This document shows, piece by piece, positions 1 to 6,333 of a stretch of DNA of 8,479 bases. The notes beneath the pieces are model-generated. The model made no database searches. It saw only the letters and a program-made list of their open reading frames with translations, and had not been told where the DNA came from. Location: positions 1 to 8,479 of the forward strand of contig CAMOGC010000064.1 of NCBI GenBank assembly GCA_946613955.1, read 5' to 3'. The number at the start of each line of letters is the position of its first letter. Within the stretch, counting starts at the first letter, position 1. Source of the stretch: an uncultured Clostridia bacterium. Its GTDB lineage: Bacteria > Bacillota_A > Clostridia > Christensenellales > Aristaeellaceae. The translations under genes and the position numbers were made by a program.

Positions 1-979
1 CGCCGATAAAATGGCACGCCTGATAGGCGGCCACCGCCACCTCCATGGCCCGGGGATCGGCCAGCCCCACGTCCTCGGCGGCGAAGCGCAGCACCCGCCG
101 GGCGATATACAGGGGATCCTCCCCGCCCTCGAGCATGCGCATCATCCAGTAGACCGCCGCGTCCGGGTCGGAATTGCGCATGGATTTGTGCAGGGCGGAG
201 ATCAGGTTGTAATGCTCCTCCCCGTCCTTGTCATAGAGCAGGCTTTTCCGGCTGAGGCACTGGGCGAGGGTCTCGTCGGTCACGGCGATGCCCTCCTCCC
301 CCGCCTCGCCGTTGAGCACCACCATCTCCAGGGTGCTCAGGGCGCTGCGGGCGTCCCCGTTGCTGAAATCGGCGATGGCGCCCAGGGCCTTGTCGCTGAT
401 GGACACCTTCTCCCGGCCGAAGCCCCTTTCGTCCGAAAGGGCGCGGCGGAGCAGGGACAGGATGTCCTCCCGGCTCAGGGCCTGGAGGACGAAAACCTTG
501 CATCGGGAGAGCAGGGCGCTGTTGATTTCAAAGGAAGGGTTTTCCGTCGTGGCGCCGATCAGGATGATGCTCCCTTTTTCGACGAAGGGAAGAAAGGCGT
601 CCTGCTGGGCCTTGTTGAATCGGTGAATTTCGTCCACGAAAAGGACCGTCCGGAGCCCGTAGACCCGGTTTTCCTCCGCCTTCATCATGACCTGGCGGAT
701 TTCCTTGATGCCGCTGGTCACGGCGGAAAAATCGATGAAGCTGGCCTGGGTCTGCTGGGCGATGATCCGGGCCAGGGTGGTTTTCCCCACGCCCGGGGGG
801 CCCCAGAAAATCATGGAGGACAGGGCGTCGGAGCGGATCAGCCGCCGCAGCACCTTGCCCTCGCCCAGCAGATGCTTCTGCCCGGCAAACTCCTCCAGGG
901 ACCGGGGCCGCATCCGCGCCGCCAGGGGCTGGCCGGAAAAGGCCGCGTCCTCCCGGGGGAGCAGGGGTGTATCCGCCAT
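1..979 (-). CDS. rarA: Replication-associated recombination protein A (RarA/MgsA), AAA+ ATPase, C-terminus cut by window edge
   Basis: RarA is a clamp-loader-like AAA+ ATPase that acts at stalled replication forks; the family also includes eukaryotic Mgs1/WRNIP1. The visible 326 residues start with the family-typical QPLAARMRPR stretch (about 17-26). The Walker A motif GPPGVGKTT is at 60-68 with K66, and Walker B is VLFVDEIHRF with D116 and E117. Sensor 1 is IGATTENPSFE (about 141-151), and the probable arginine finger is R159 in ALLSRC. The later ARRVLRFAAEDVGLADPRAM stretch matches the helical region after the ATPase core. Family members are about 420-450 residues, so roughly 100 C-terminal residues (the tetramerisation part) lie outside the window. 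The ATG at 979 is preceded by AAAGGAGG at good spacing. The gene lies 33 bases after the cyclase gene with no terminator between, so co-transcription from the promoter at 2564-2592 is likely. Confidence 0.96.
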   Translation of the reverse strand, partial: MADTPLLPREDAAFSGQPLAARMRPRSLEEFAGQKHLLGEGKVLRRLIRSDALSSMIFWGPPGVGKTTLARIIAQQTQASFIDFSAVTSGIKEIRQVMMKAEENRVYGLRTVLFVDEIHRFNKAQQDAFLPFVEKGSIILIGATTENPSFEINSALLSRCKVFVLQALSREDILSLLRRALSDERGFGREKVSISDKALGAIADFSNGDARSALSTLEMVVLNGEAGEEGIAVTDETLAQCLSRKSLLYDKDGEEHYNLISALHKSMRNSDPDAAVYWMMRMLEGGEDPLYIARRVLRFAAEDVGLADPRAMEVAVAAYQACHFIG

Positions 980-1012
980 GGGCTTCCTCCTTTCCGACTC
1001 GCGGAGCCCCGG

Positions 1013-2389
1013 TCAGGCCGGCGTTTCCTCGCCCCAGACCGCGCAGCAGCCCCGCCGGCTCTTTTTGACCTCCAGCAGCGCGGTGTCCGCGTCCTTAAAG
1101 AGGGATCCCCGCGGGTTGGGCCGGTTCCAGAAGGCGACGCCGGCGCTGACGGTAATGGGCGGCAGTTGTTTTTCCCCCAGGGCCAGCTCCTGATTGACGG
1201 CTTCGATTTTTTCGCGGATCATGGGGCCGTCCGCCTGCCCCACGTCCGAAAGGATGATGCAGAATTCATCGCCCCCGACCCGGCTGATATGATCCCTTTT
1301 GCGGAAATGACACTTCAGGGCGCTGACCGCGGCGCAGAGCACCCGGTCGCCGATGTCGTGGCCGTAATCGTCGTTGAACTGCTTGAAATGATCGACATCC
1401 AGCATGACCAGCCCGACGTTTTCCGCCTTCTCGATCTGGCGGTAATACCGGTCGAAATCCGTCCGGCTGTAGACCCCCGTCAGGGTATCGTGGGTGGCGG
1501 CGTAGGTCAGCTTCAGGGTTTTTTCCTGATTGTCCCGCAGCACCTCGTTATACACCCGGGCCATATGGCGCATTTCCTCGCTGCCCCATTCCGGGATGGG
1601 CTCCCGGAGGTTCAGGTGCTCCACGCTTTTCCGAAGCGGATTGATGACCAGAATCCGGTTCAGCGTCAGCACCAGGACGCTCAGCAGCACGGACAGGATG
1701 AGCAGCACCGCCTGAATCCGGACGCTCCGGCTCATCTCGGCGGAGGTTTTGTCCGCCTGGGCCTGCCCGTTTTCCCCGGCGAGGCGCTGGCTGTTCTGGA
1801 TGGCGGTCCGGGCGGTTTCCAGGGTCTGGAGATAAGCCTCGGAGTTCAGCAGGGCGAGGGCCTTTTCCTTCCGGGCTTCCGGGGTCAGGGCGCGGTCCTC
1901 GTCGCTGATCTCCGCGTTTTTCAGAAATTCCGGCAGGGACTCAAAGGCCCCCTCCGGCAGATTCTCGGCCACCAGCCGCATGGCGGCGATTTCCGTACGG
2001 CTGCCTTCCCGGAAAGATTCCAGGGCCCGGCAGTATTCCGCGTCGGCGGCGGGGAGGGTGTCTCCGTACTGGTTGGGCTCATCCACCTGGCTCTGCAGGG
2101 CGCTCATCTGCCCGGCGTAGGCATGGGCGGAGCCGATTTCCCCCCGCTGGACAAACAGGAGAGCCTGATCCGACATGCTGCCGGCAAAATCCCGCAGCTT
2201 GCCCGCGGAGCTCTGGAGCCGCATGTAGCTTCTGGTCACCGTGACCACGCTGTCTACGCTGCGGGACGACTGATAGATGGAGACGCCGATCAGCAGCGCC
2301 AGCACCGCCGAGACGCAGATCATCGCCGTATTCAGGGGGGCGAGACGGATCCCCCGGGATTTGGATTTACCTTTCTTTTCCTCGCTCAA
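1013..2389 (-). CDS. Membrane-bound diguanylate cyclase (GGDEF) with helical extracytoplasmic sensor region, TTG start
   Basis: The predicted 458-residue protein makes cyclic di-GMP from two GTP. A short basic N-terminus leads to membrane helix 1 (about 22-39). Next is an extracytoplasmic segment (about 40-224) that looks all-helical, rich in Ala, Glu and Gln, like 4-helix-bundle sensors. Membrane helix 2 (about 225-248) is followed by a HAMP-like linker (about 249-297) and a GGDEF domain (about 298-452). Conserved parts include HDTLTGVYSR (300-309), LDVDHFKQFND with metal-binding D331, GHDIGD, and an intact GGDEF at 372-376. RKRD at 363-366 lies exactly five residues before GGDEF, the usual position of the product-inhibition I-site, so the enzyme is probably active and feedback-inhibited. 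There is no EAL or HD-GYP domain. I chose TTG at 2389 because GAAGGAGG lies about 9 bases upstream and the protein begins just before the first membrane helix. The open frame continues upstream to an ATG at 2623, but that start lies in front of the promoter. The signal sensed is unknown. Confidence 0.93.
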   Translation of the reverse strand: MSEEKKGKSKSRGIRLAPLNTAMICVSAVLALLIGVSIYQSSRSVDSVVTVTRSYMRLQSSAGKLRDFAGSMSDQALLFVQRGEIGSAHAYAGQMSALQSQVDEPNQYGDTLPAADAEYCRALESFREGSRTEIAAMRLVAENLPEGAFESLPEFLKNAEISDEDRALTPEARKEKALALLNSEAYLQTLETARTAIQNSQRLAGENGQAQADKTSAEMSRSVRIQAVLLILSVLLSVLVLTLNRILVINPLRKSVEHLNLREPIPEWGSEEMRHMARVYNEVLRDNQEKTLKLTYAATHDTLTGVYSRTDFDRYYRQIEKAENVGLVMLDVDHFKQFNDDYGHDIGDRVLCAAVSALKCHFRKRDHISRVGGDEFCIILSDVGQADGPMIREKIEAVNQELALGEKQLPPITVSAGVAFWNRPNPRGSLFKDADTALLEVKKSRRGCCAVWGEETPA

Positions 2390-2557
2390 GCTACAGGGCC
2401 TCCTTCTGCCGCTGCGGGCAGGTAAAAACAATGCGCTCTTTCGCGACCGGCAGCGAAAGCGAAATTCGCCGTCCATCAGCCTGCGGCGGGGCGGCCGCGC
2501 GCGGCGCAAAAGCATCGGCACAAAGGACGCTTTTGCGTTTGCGATACATAACCCCAT
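2390..2557 (-). promoter_or_regulatory. Long structured 5' leader of the cyclase-rarA unit
   Basis: About 168 bases separate the predicted transcription start (near 2557) from the TTG start codon. Three potential hairpins occur in order. A perfect 9-bp inverted repeat (CGCAAAAGC with GCTTTTGCG) has arms at 2529-2537 and 2505-2513. A CTTTCGC/GCGAAAG stem can extend past a one-base bulge by three more pairs. A CTGCC/GGCAG stem sits immediately before the ribosome binding site. I could not match the layout to a known riboswitch class, including c-di-GMP-I and -II. A 52-codon reading frame (2549 to 2391) ends one base before the TTG. A regulatory role is inferred from length and structure only. 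Confidence 0.45.
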
Positions 2558-2563
2558 CGTTTT

Positions 2564-2592
2564 ATTATAGCCGATCGGCCGGCTTTCCGCAA
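2564..2592 (-). promoter_or_regulatory. Sigma-A-type promoter for the cyclase-rarA unit
   Basis: Read on the minus strand, TTGCGG (2587-2592) and a perfect TATAAT (2564-2569) are separated by exactly 17 bases. The predicted start of transcription is near 2557. The -35 element lies only about ten bases beyond the terminator of the preceding unit. This is the only good promoter seen upstream of the diguanylate cyclase gene. Confidence 0.75.
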
Positions 2593-2601
2593 CCTTTTTC
2601 G

Positions 2602-2652
2602 AAAACCCCCGCGCGAAAGCCACCGGGTGTCCCGGGAGCGCCCGCGCGGGGG
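2602..2652 (-). terminator. Intrinsic terminator after the zinc-ribbon gene
   Basis: On the minus strand a perfect 10-bp GC stem, CCCCCGCGCG with CGCGCGGGGG (arms 2643-2652 and 2606-2615), is followed directly by TTTT. The 27-base interval between the arms holds an inner CCGGG-ACA-CCCGG hairpin (2623-2635). The stem begins 6 bases after the stop codon of the zinc-ribbon gene. The U-tract is short (four), so termination may be incomplete. Confidence 0.72.
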
Positions 2653-2658
2653 AGAAAC

Positions 2659-3492
2659 CTACAGGCCCGCGTCCGGGGGCGCGCCGTCGAAAAAGGAAGT
2701 CTGCGCTTCCTCATGGGCGCCCCCCGCGCTCTCGGGCGGGACGTCCGCGACCCGGGCGGGCGCCTCCGCCCGCCGCCTGCGGGGCGCGGTTTTTTTCTCC
2801 GGCTGCTTTCGCAGGCTTTCCGGCAGGGAGACGGCCTTTTTCCGGCCCAGCTTGTCCTGGACGAAGGAGAGGGCGTCCGCCCAGGCGAAGGGCGTGGCGC
2901 GGACCGGGATCCGCAGCCACCAGGCCGGGGCGTAAAAGAGGATGTAGCATTTTTCCGGCCACAGCTGTACCCGGGCCACGTCCTTCCAGGCCAGATCCCG
3001 CTCGTCGATTTTCAGAATCGGGTGCTCCGCCCCGGGATCCATCCCGTCCATCATCCGGGGGGATTTCATCCGGGCCAGCAGCTTCAGGGGCGTGGGGGCG
3101 GGCAGATACCGGGTCACATGGACGCCGCGGCTGTCCACCACGTAGTCCACCAGCTCCTTCCCCTGCAGGGTCAGATCCAGCAGCACCGCCAGCAGGATCG
3201 CTCCCAGCAGCAGCGCCAGGGTGGAGAGGAAGCCGCCGCGGAACAGGCGCTCCAGGGCGGCCGCGCCGCCGGAGAGCCCCTCCGCCAGCAGCGCCAGCGC
3301 CACCACCGCCAGGGCGGCGGGCAGCAGCAGCCGCATGACCGCGTTCCAGCTCATCCAGTCCGCCGCGGGGAGCCGCTCCAGCACCCAGGCGGCGTGGGCC
3401 GCGGTTTTGCCCAGCTTCGTGCCGCAGTAGGGGCACAGATCGCCGGGCTCCACCTCCCGGCCGCATTTTTTGCAGTATGCCGTAATTGCCAT
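2659..3492 (-). CDS. Unrecognised zinc-ribbon, two-helix membrane protein with a possible PH-like domain
   Basis: I do not recognise this 277-residue protein as a named family. An N-terminal zinc ribbon is clear: C7-x2-C10 and C20-x2-C23, the second pair in CPYCG. Two hydrophobic segments (about 53-71 and 87-107) probably form a membrane hairpin with both ends in the cytoplasm. Residues about 110-215 alternate strand-like and polar stretches (VDSRGVHVTRYLP, then WKDVARVQLW, then KCYILFYAP) and end in a helix (WADALSFVQDKLG). This order resembles bacterial PH-like domains found next to membrane hairpins, but that is inference. The last 60 residues are charged, proline-rich and probably disordered. 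ATG at 3492 is preceded by AAAGGA. Only 14 bases separate it from the beta-mannosidase stop, so the two genes form one transcript. A function in mannoside use is not shown. Confidence 0.85.
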   Translation of the reverse strand: MAITAYCKKCGREVEPGDLCPYCGTKLGKTAAHAAWVLERLPAADWMSWNAVMRLLLPAALAVVALALLAEGLSGGAAALERLFRGGFLSTLALLLGAILLAVLLDLTLQGKELVDYVVDSRGVHVTRYLPAPTPLKLLARMKSPRMMDGMDPGAEHPILKIDERDLAWKDVARVQLWPEKCYILFYAPAWWLRIPVRATPFAWADALSFVQDKLGRKKAVSLPESLRKQPEKKTAPRRRRAEAPARVADVPPESAGGAHEEAQTSFFDGAPPDAGL

Positions 3493-3506
3493 ATATATTC
3501 CTTTGC

Positions 3507-5978
3507 TTACGCGATGTCGAAAACGCTGCGCGCGCGGGGCTCCATGGCCTCCCCCCGAAGAATCCGGACCCGCTTTTCGCCGGGGTTCATGGAAAAATAG
3601 TTGTCGCTCAGCAGCAGATCGGGATCCTCCGAGCTGATCCGGACGGACTGGGCGTAGGCCGCCGCCGTGACGACGAGCTCGTCCCCCTCCCGGCGGACGG
3701 AAAGGCGGGGATTCCTGAAGCGGAAATGCTTCGGGGCGCAGAACAGCGCGCTGCCCTCCGACAGGATCCGCCCCTGGGATTCAAAGGAGAAGGACAGGTA
3801 ATCCCCCGTCAGATCCGCCTCGGGGAAGTCCATCTCCGGCAGGGAAACGGCGCTGAGGGCCGGGGCGGTCAGGGCTTCCTCCCCGCTTTTCCGGACGGAG
3901 CCGTCCGCCCGGCGCAGGGACCAGCGCACCGTGCCCCGCACCTCCCGGGGGGATTCGTTGCTCAGGCACAGGGTGGCCGCGCGGCGGATGGGATCGGGAT
4001 GGAACTCGTTGATGGCCGGGTTCTGGTCCACCTCCCCGTGCTCTTCGGCCGACAGGAGCACCGGGGCGAAGAAGCGCCTGGCCGCGTAATGCAGCGCCTT
4101 CCAGCGGCCGTAATAATCCAGGGAGGCCCAGGAGGCCACCGGCCAGCAGTCGTTGAGCTGCCAGTAAATCGCCCCCATGCAGGTTCCCCGGTGCCGCCGC
4201 CAGTGCTCGACGCCGTATCGGATGGCGTCGGCCTGCAGCAGCTGGGAGCAGTACAGCAGGCTGTCGAAATCCTTCGGATAAAGATAGGTTTTGGAAAGGT
4301 AGCTCATGATCTTGCCGTTGGCGGCGCCGTTGCGCTGATGCCGCTCCATGATCCGGGAAAAGATGTTCCGGTCCTCCGGCAGGGTAAAGCTTTCCACCGT
4401 CTCCAGGCAGGGGAAGGACTGGAAGCCGAATTCGCTGACGAAGCGGAAGAGGTAATTCCGGTAATCGGTGAAGGGCTTTTCCCCGTGCCAGACGTCCCAG
4501 TAGTGCACGTCCCCGCGGATGGGATCGGAGGGGTTGTCGAAGGAGCCGCCGGAGGAGGGGGAGCTGGGCCAGTAGAACACCTGGGGCGCCAGCTCCCGGA
4601 CCAGCTTCGGCAGAATGTATTCGAACATCTTGATGTAGTCCGCGTGGGCCTTCATGCTGGAGCCGTACCAGCCCGTATGCCCCTGCCACAGCTCCTCCCG
4701 CATGGGATGATAATGGAAGGATTCCATTTCGTTGTTGCCGCAGAGCAGGGCCAGGGAGGCGTGATGCCGCAGCCGGCGGAGGTTGTCCGCCGCCTCGTGA
4801 ATGATGCTGTTTTCAAAATCCTCCGTCAGGTCGTAATACGCGCAGGCGAACATAAAGTCCTGCCAGACCAGCAGGCCCAGCCGGTCGCAGGCGTCGTAGA
4901 AATCGTCGGAGGGATAGCAGCCGCCGCCCCAGACCCGGACGGTGTTGAAATTCGCCAGCCGGCAGTCCTCCAGCAGGCGGCGGGTTCTTTCCGGGGTCAG
5001 GCGGCCGAAAAGGTTGTCCTCCGGAATATAGTCGGCGCCCATGGCGAAGATTTTCCGCCCGTTGACGACGAAGCAGAATTCCTCCCCCTCGGCGAGCTTT
5101 TCCCGGGAAACCGTGATCGTTCGCAGGCCGACGGCCTTCTCCCACCGGTCCGCCTCCTCCCCGTTGACCCGGAGGACGACGGAGACCGTATACAGAGGCT
5201 GTTCCCCCTGCCCGGCGGGCCACCAGAGCTTCGGCGCCGGAATGACGACGGTTCCGGCCGCGTCGGCCTCATAGGTTTCCCCCTCCGGCCCGATCACCCG
5301 GATGTCCGTTTCGACGCTCTTCAGCTCGCCCCGCAGCTCCGGCTCCGGCCCCACCCGCAGAACGGCCTGCCGGCCGTCGGGGTCGATCTCCGTCCGCACG
5401 GAGACGGAGGGCAGCCGCCCGCCCCGGATGATTTGCAGGGAGATCTCCCGCCAGATGCCCGCGTCGGGCAGGCGGGGGCCCCAGTCCCATCCGAACTGGC
5501 AGTGCGCCTTGCGCAGATGGGGAAAGCCCGGGGTCGCGTCGGTGGTCTGCCAGCAGGGGCGCTTTTCGTTTTCCGCCGCCACATAGCGCAGGGGGGAATC
5601 GAACAGAATCCGGATTTCGTTTTCCCCCTCCCGCAGGAAGGGCAGCGCGTCCCATTCCCACGTCCGGTGCATATTATCCGCGTCGGCCACCTTCCGCCCG
5701 TTGAGATAGACGTGGGCCAGGGTATCCAGGCCCTCGCAGCGCAGCAGCACCGCGTCGGCCCGCAGATCTTCGGCGGACACGGAGAAGGAGCGGGCGTATT
5801 CCCAGTCCTTTTCCATCAGGGCGAAGGCCGCCCCCTCGTTTTCCCGCCAGAAGGGATCCTCCATCAGCCCCTCCCGCAAAAGATCCGTATACACCGTTCC
5901 CGGCACCCGCGCGGGATGCCACGCGGTTTCCTCCGCGGATTTCATCCGCCAGTCGCCGTTCAGGGAAATGATCTTCAT
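3507..5978 (-). CDS. Beta-mannosidase, glycoside hydrolase family 2, cytoplasmic
   Basis: This 823-residue enzyme is predicted to release terminal beta-D-mannose from the non-reducing ends of manno-oligosaccharides or glycan fragments by a retaining mechanism. The N-terminal sugar-binding jelly-roll domain (about 1-190) contains LNGDW and the mannosidase-typical QFGWDWGPRLPDAGIW (161-176). An Ig-like domain follows (about 191-290), then a TIM barrel (about 295-640). The barrel carries VRVWGGGCYPSDDFYDACD (347-365). The acid/base is E417 in CGNNEME, and the nucleophile is E516 in VSEFGFQSF. YWQLNDCWPVASW (605-617) is also conserved. C-terminal beta domains contain SDNYFSMNPGE. There is no signal peptide, so the substrate must be imported, but no sugar transporter is in view. 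Length fits the family. ATG at 5978 has an AGGAGG site about 7 bases upstream. It is the first gene of the unit, followed by the zinc-ribbon gene. No inactivating change was seen. Confidence 0.95.
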   Translation of the reverse strand: MKIISLNGDWRMKSAEETAWHPARVPGTVYTDLLREGLMEDPFWRENEGAAFALMEKDWEYARSFSVSAEDLRADAVLLRCEGLDTLAHVYLNGRKVADADNMHRTWEWDALPFLREGENEIRILFDSPLRYVAAENEKRPCWQTTDATPGFPHLRKAHCQFGWDWGPRLPDAGIWREISLQIIRGGRLPSVSVRTEIDPDGRQAVLRVGPEPELRGELKSVETDIRVIGPEGETYEADAAGTVVIPAPKLWWPAGQGEQPLYTVSVVLRVNGEEADRWEKAVGLRTITVSREKLAEGEEFCFVVNGRKIFAMGADYIPEDNLFGRLTPERTRRLLEDCRLANFNTVRVWGGGCYPSDDFYDACDRLGLLVWQDFMFACAYYDLTEDFENSIIHEAADNLRRLRHHASLALLCGNNEMESFHYHPMREELWQGHTGWYGSSMKAHADYIKMFEYILPKLVRELAPQVFYWPSSPSSGGSFDNPSDPIRGDVHYWDVWHGEKPFTDYRNYLFRFVSEFGFQSFPCLETVESFTLPEDRNIFSRIMERHQRNGAANGKIMSYLSKTYLYPKDFDSLLYCSQLLQADAIRYGVEHWRRHRGTCMGAIYWQLNDCWPVASWASLDYYGRWKALHYAARRFFAPVLLSAEEHGEVDQNPAINEFHPDPIRRAATLCLSNESPREVRGTVRWSLRRADGSVRKSGEEALTAPALSAVSLPEMDFPEADLTGDYLSFSFESQGRILSEGSALFCAPKHFRFRNPRLSVRREGDELVVTAAAYAQSVRISSEDPDLLLSDNYFSMNPGEKRVRILRGEAMEPRARSVFDIA

Positions 5979-5995
5979 ACGCGCTCCTCCTGACC

Positions 5996-6013
5996 GGGGC
6001 GGCCTGCCGCCCC
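5996..6013 (-). repeat. GC-rich inverted repeat in the beta-mannosidase leader
   Basis: Arms GGGGCGGC and GCCGCCCC are perfectly complementary with only two bases between them, so the RNA hairpin would have a tight loop after opening one or two pairs. It sits 4-5 bases upstream of the AGGAGG site of the mannosidase gene, where folding could slow ribosome access. Structure is seen; the effect is inferred. Confidence 0.5.
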
Positions 6014-6035
6014 TTTGTTCCGGCCCACGGTCTCC

Positions 6036-6047
6036 CGGAAGCTTCCG
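6036..6047. repeat. 12-bp perfect palindrome between the mannosidase promoter and gene
   Basis: CGGAAGCTTCCG is a perfect palindrome about 35-46 bases downstream of the predicted mannosidase transcription start. It could be a roadblock-type repressor operator or part of the leader fold. No regulator gene is in the window. Confidence 0.35.
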
Positions 6048-6088
6048 CTCCGCGGCGGGCCGAAGCCGCCCGGGGTCGGACGAAAGAA

Positions 6089-6118
6089 ATTATATCATGA
6101 AAAGCGGGAAAATGGCTA
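6089..6118 (-). promoter_or_regulatory. Probable extended -10 promoter for the mannosidase unit
   Basis: On the minus strand a perfect TATAAT (6089-6094) is preceded by TGA, giving an extended TGnTATAAT element. The best -35 candidate is TAGCCA (6113-6118) at 18 bases, matching the consensus at four of six positions; the extended -10 may compensate. Transcription would start near 6082, leaving a leader of about 104 bases. Confidence 0.6.
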
Positions 6119-6242
6119 CCGGCCGGGCGAAAAAGAAGGTCCCGGCGCTTTTTCCGCGGGTGGAGGGAAGAACACCCCCCATCCGCCCGAAGAAAGCCGC
6201 GCCGGCGGCCGTGTCCCTGCTGAAAAATACACCAAAGAAACA

Positions 6243-6263
6243 GGGAAAGCCTTGTTCTTTCCC
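6243..6263. promoter_or_regulatory. Possible operator: 7-7-7 inverted repeat over the -35 of the binding-protein promoter
   Basis: GGGAAAG and CTTTCCC are perfect complements separated by seven bases, and the right arm overlaps the -35 element at 6252-6257. Position and symmetry suit a dimeric repressor. It does not match a motif I know, and short repeats can arise by chance. Confidence 0.3.
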
Positions 6264-6280
6264 GCCCCCGTGAGTATAAT
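6252..6280 (+). promoter_or_regulatory. Sigma-A-type promoter for the ABC transporter genes
   Basis: TTGTTC (6252-6257), a 17-base spacer and a perfect TATAAT (6275-6280) lie 54 bases before the binding-protein start codon. Expected transcription start is near 6287. It diverges from the mannosidase promoter. The roughly 130 bases between the two promoters (6119-6251) hold no gene that I can support. Confidence 0.7.
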
Positions 6281-6333
6281 GACCCGCGTAAACCCTCTGG
6301 ATTTTCAAGATGAAAGAATGGGAGGAACTGAAA

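Noticed and set aside
11..2425. Plus-strand open frame of 804 codons opposite rarA and the cyclase
   Set aside because: It is codon-aligned antisense to both real genes, which share a frame. Stops in that phase would need TTA, CTA or TCA codons in the real genes, and these are avoided in GC-rich codon use. The translation shows no domain, while the minus strand gives clear RarA and GGDEF proteins.
2390..2557. c-di-GMP riboswitch in the cyclase leader
   Set aside because: A CGCAAA-type string is present, but the tetraloop and receptor arrangement and the paired core of the class I fold are not in order, and class II does not fit either.
2390..2623. Extension of the cyclase to the ATG at 2623
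   Set aside because: That ATG is upstream of the -35 and -10 boxes and within the terminator stem region, so it would not be on the mRNA from this promoter.
2431..3600. Plus-strand open frame of 389 codons across the zinc-ribbon gene and intergenic DNA
   Set aside because: It runs through the terminator, the promoter and antisense DNA, and its sequence is Arg, Gly and Gln rich without recognisable motifs.
3486..5993. Plus-strand open frame of 835 codons opposite the beta-mannosidase
   Set aside because: It is again codon-aligned antisense to a gene with intact GH2 catalytic motifs; the protein is low-complexity and Gly, Pro and Arg rich.
5996..6016. Plus-strand terminator (GC stem followed by TTT)
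   Set aside because: No plus-strand gene ends nearby, and three T residues are too few. It is better read as part of the mannosidase leader.
6310..6333. Start of the binding protein at ATG 6310
   Set aside because: It has no ribosome site, and it would place eight charged residues before the signal peptide. The Shine-Dalgarno site lies inside this stretch and serves ATG 6334.
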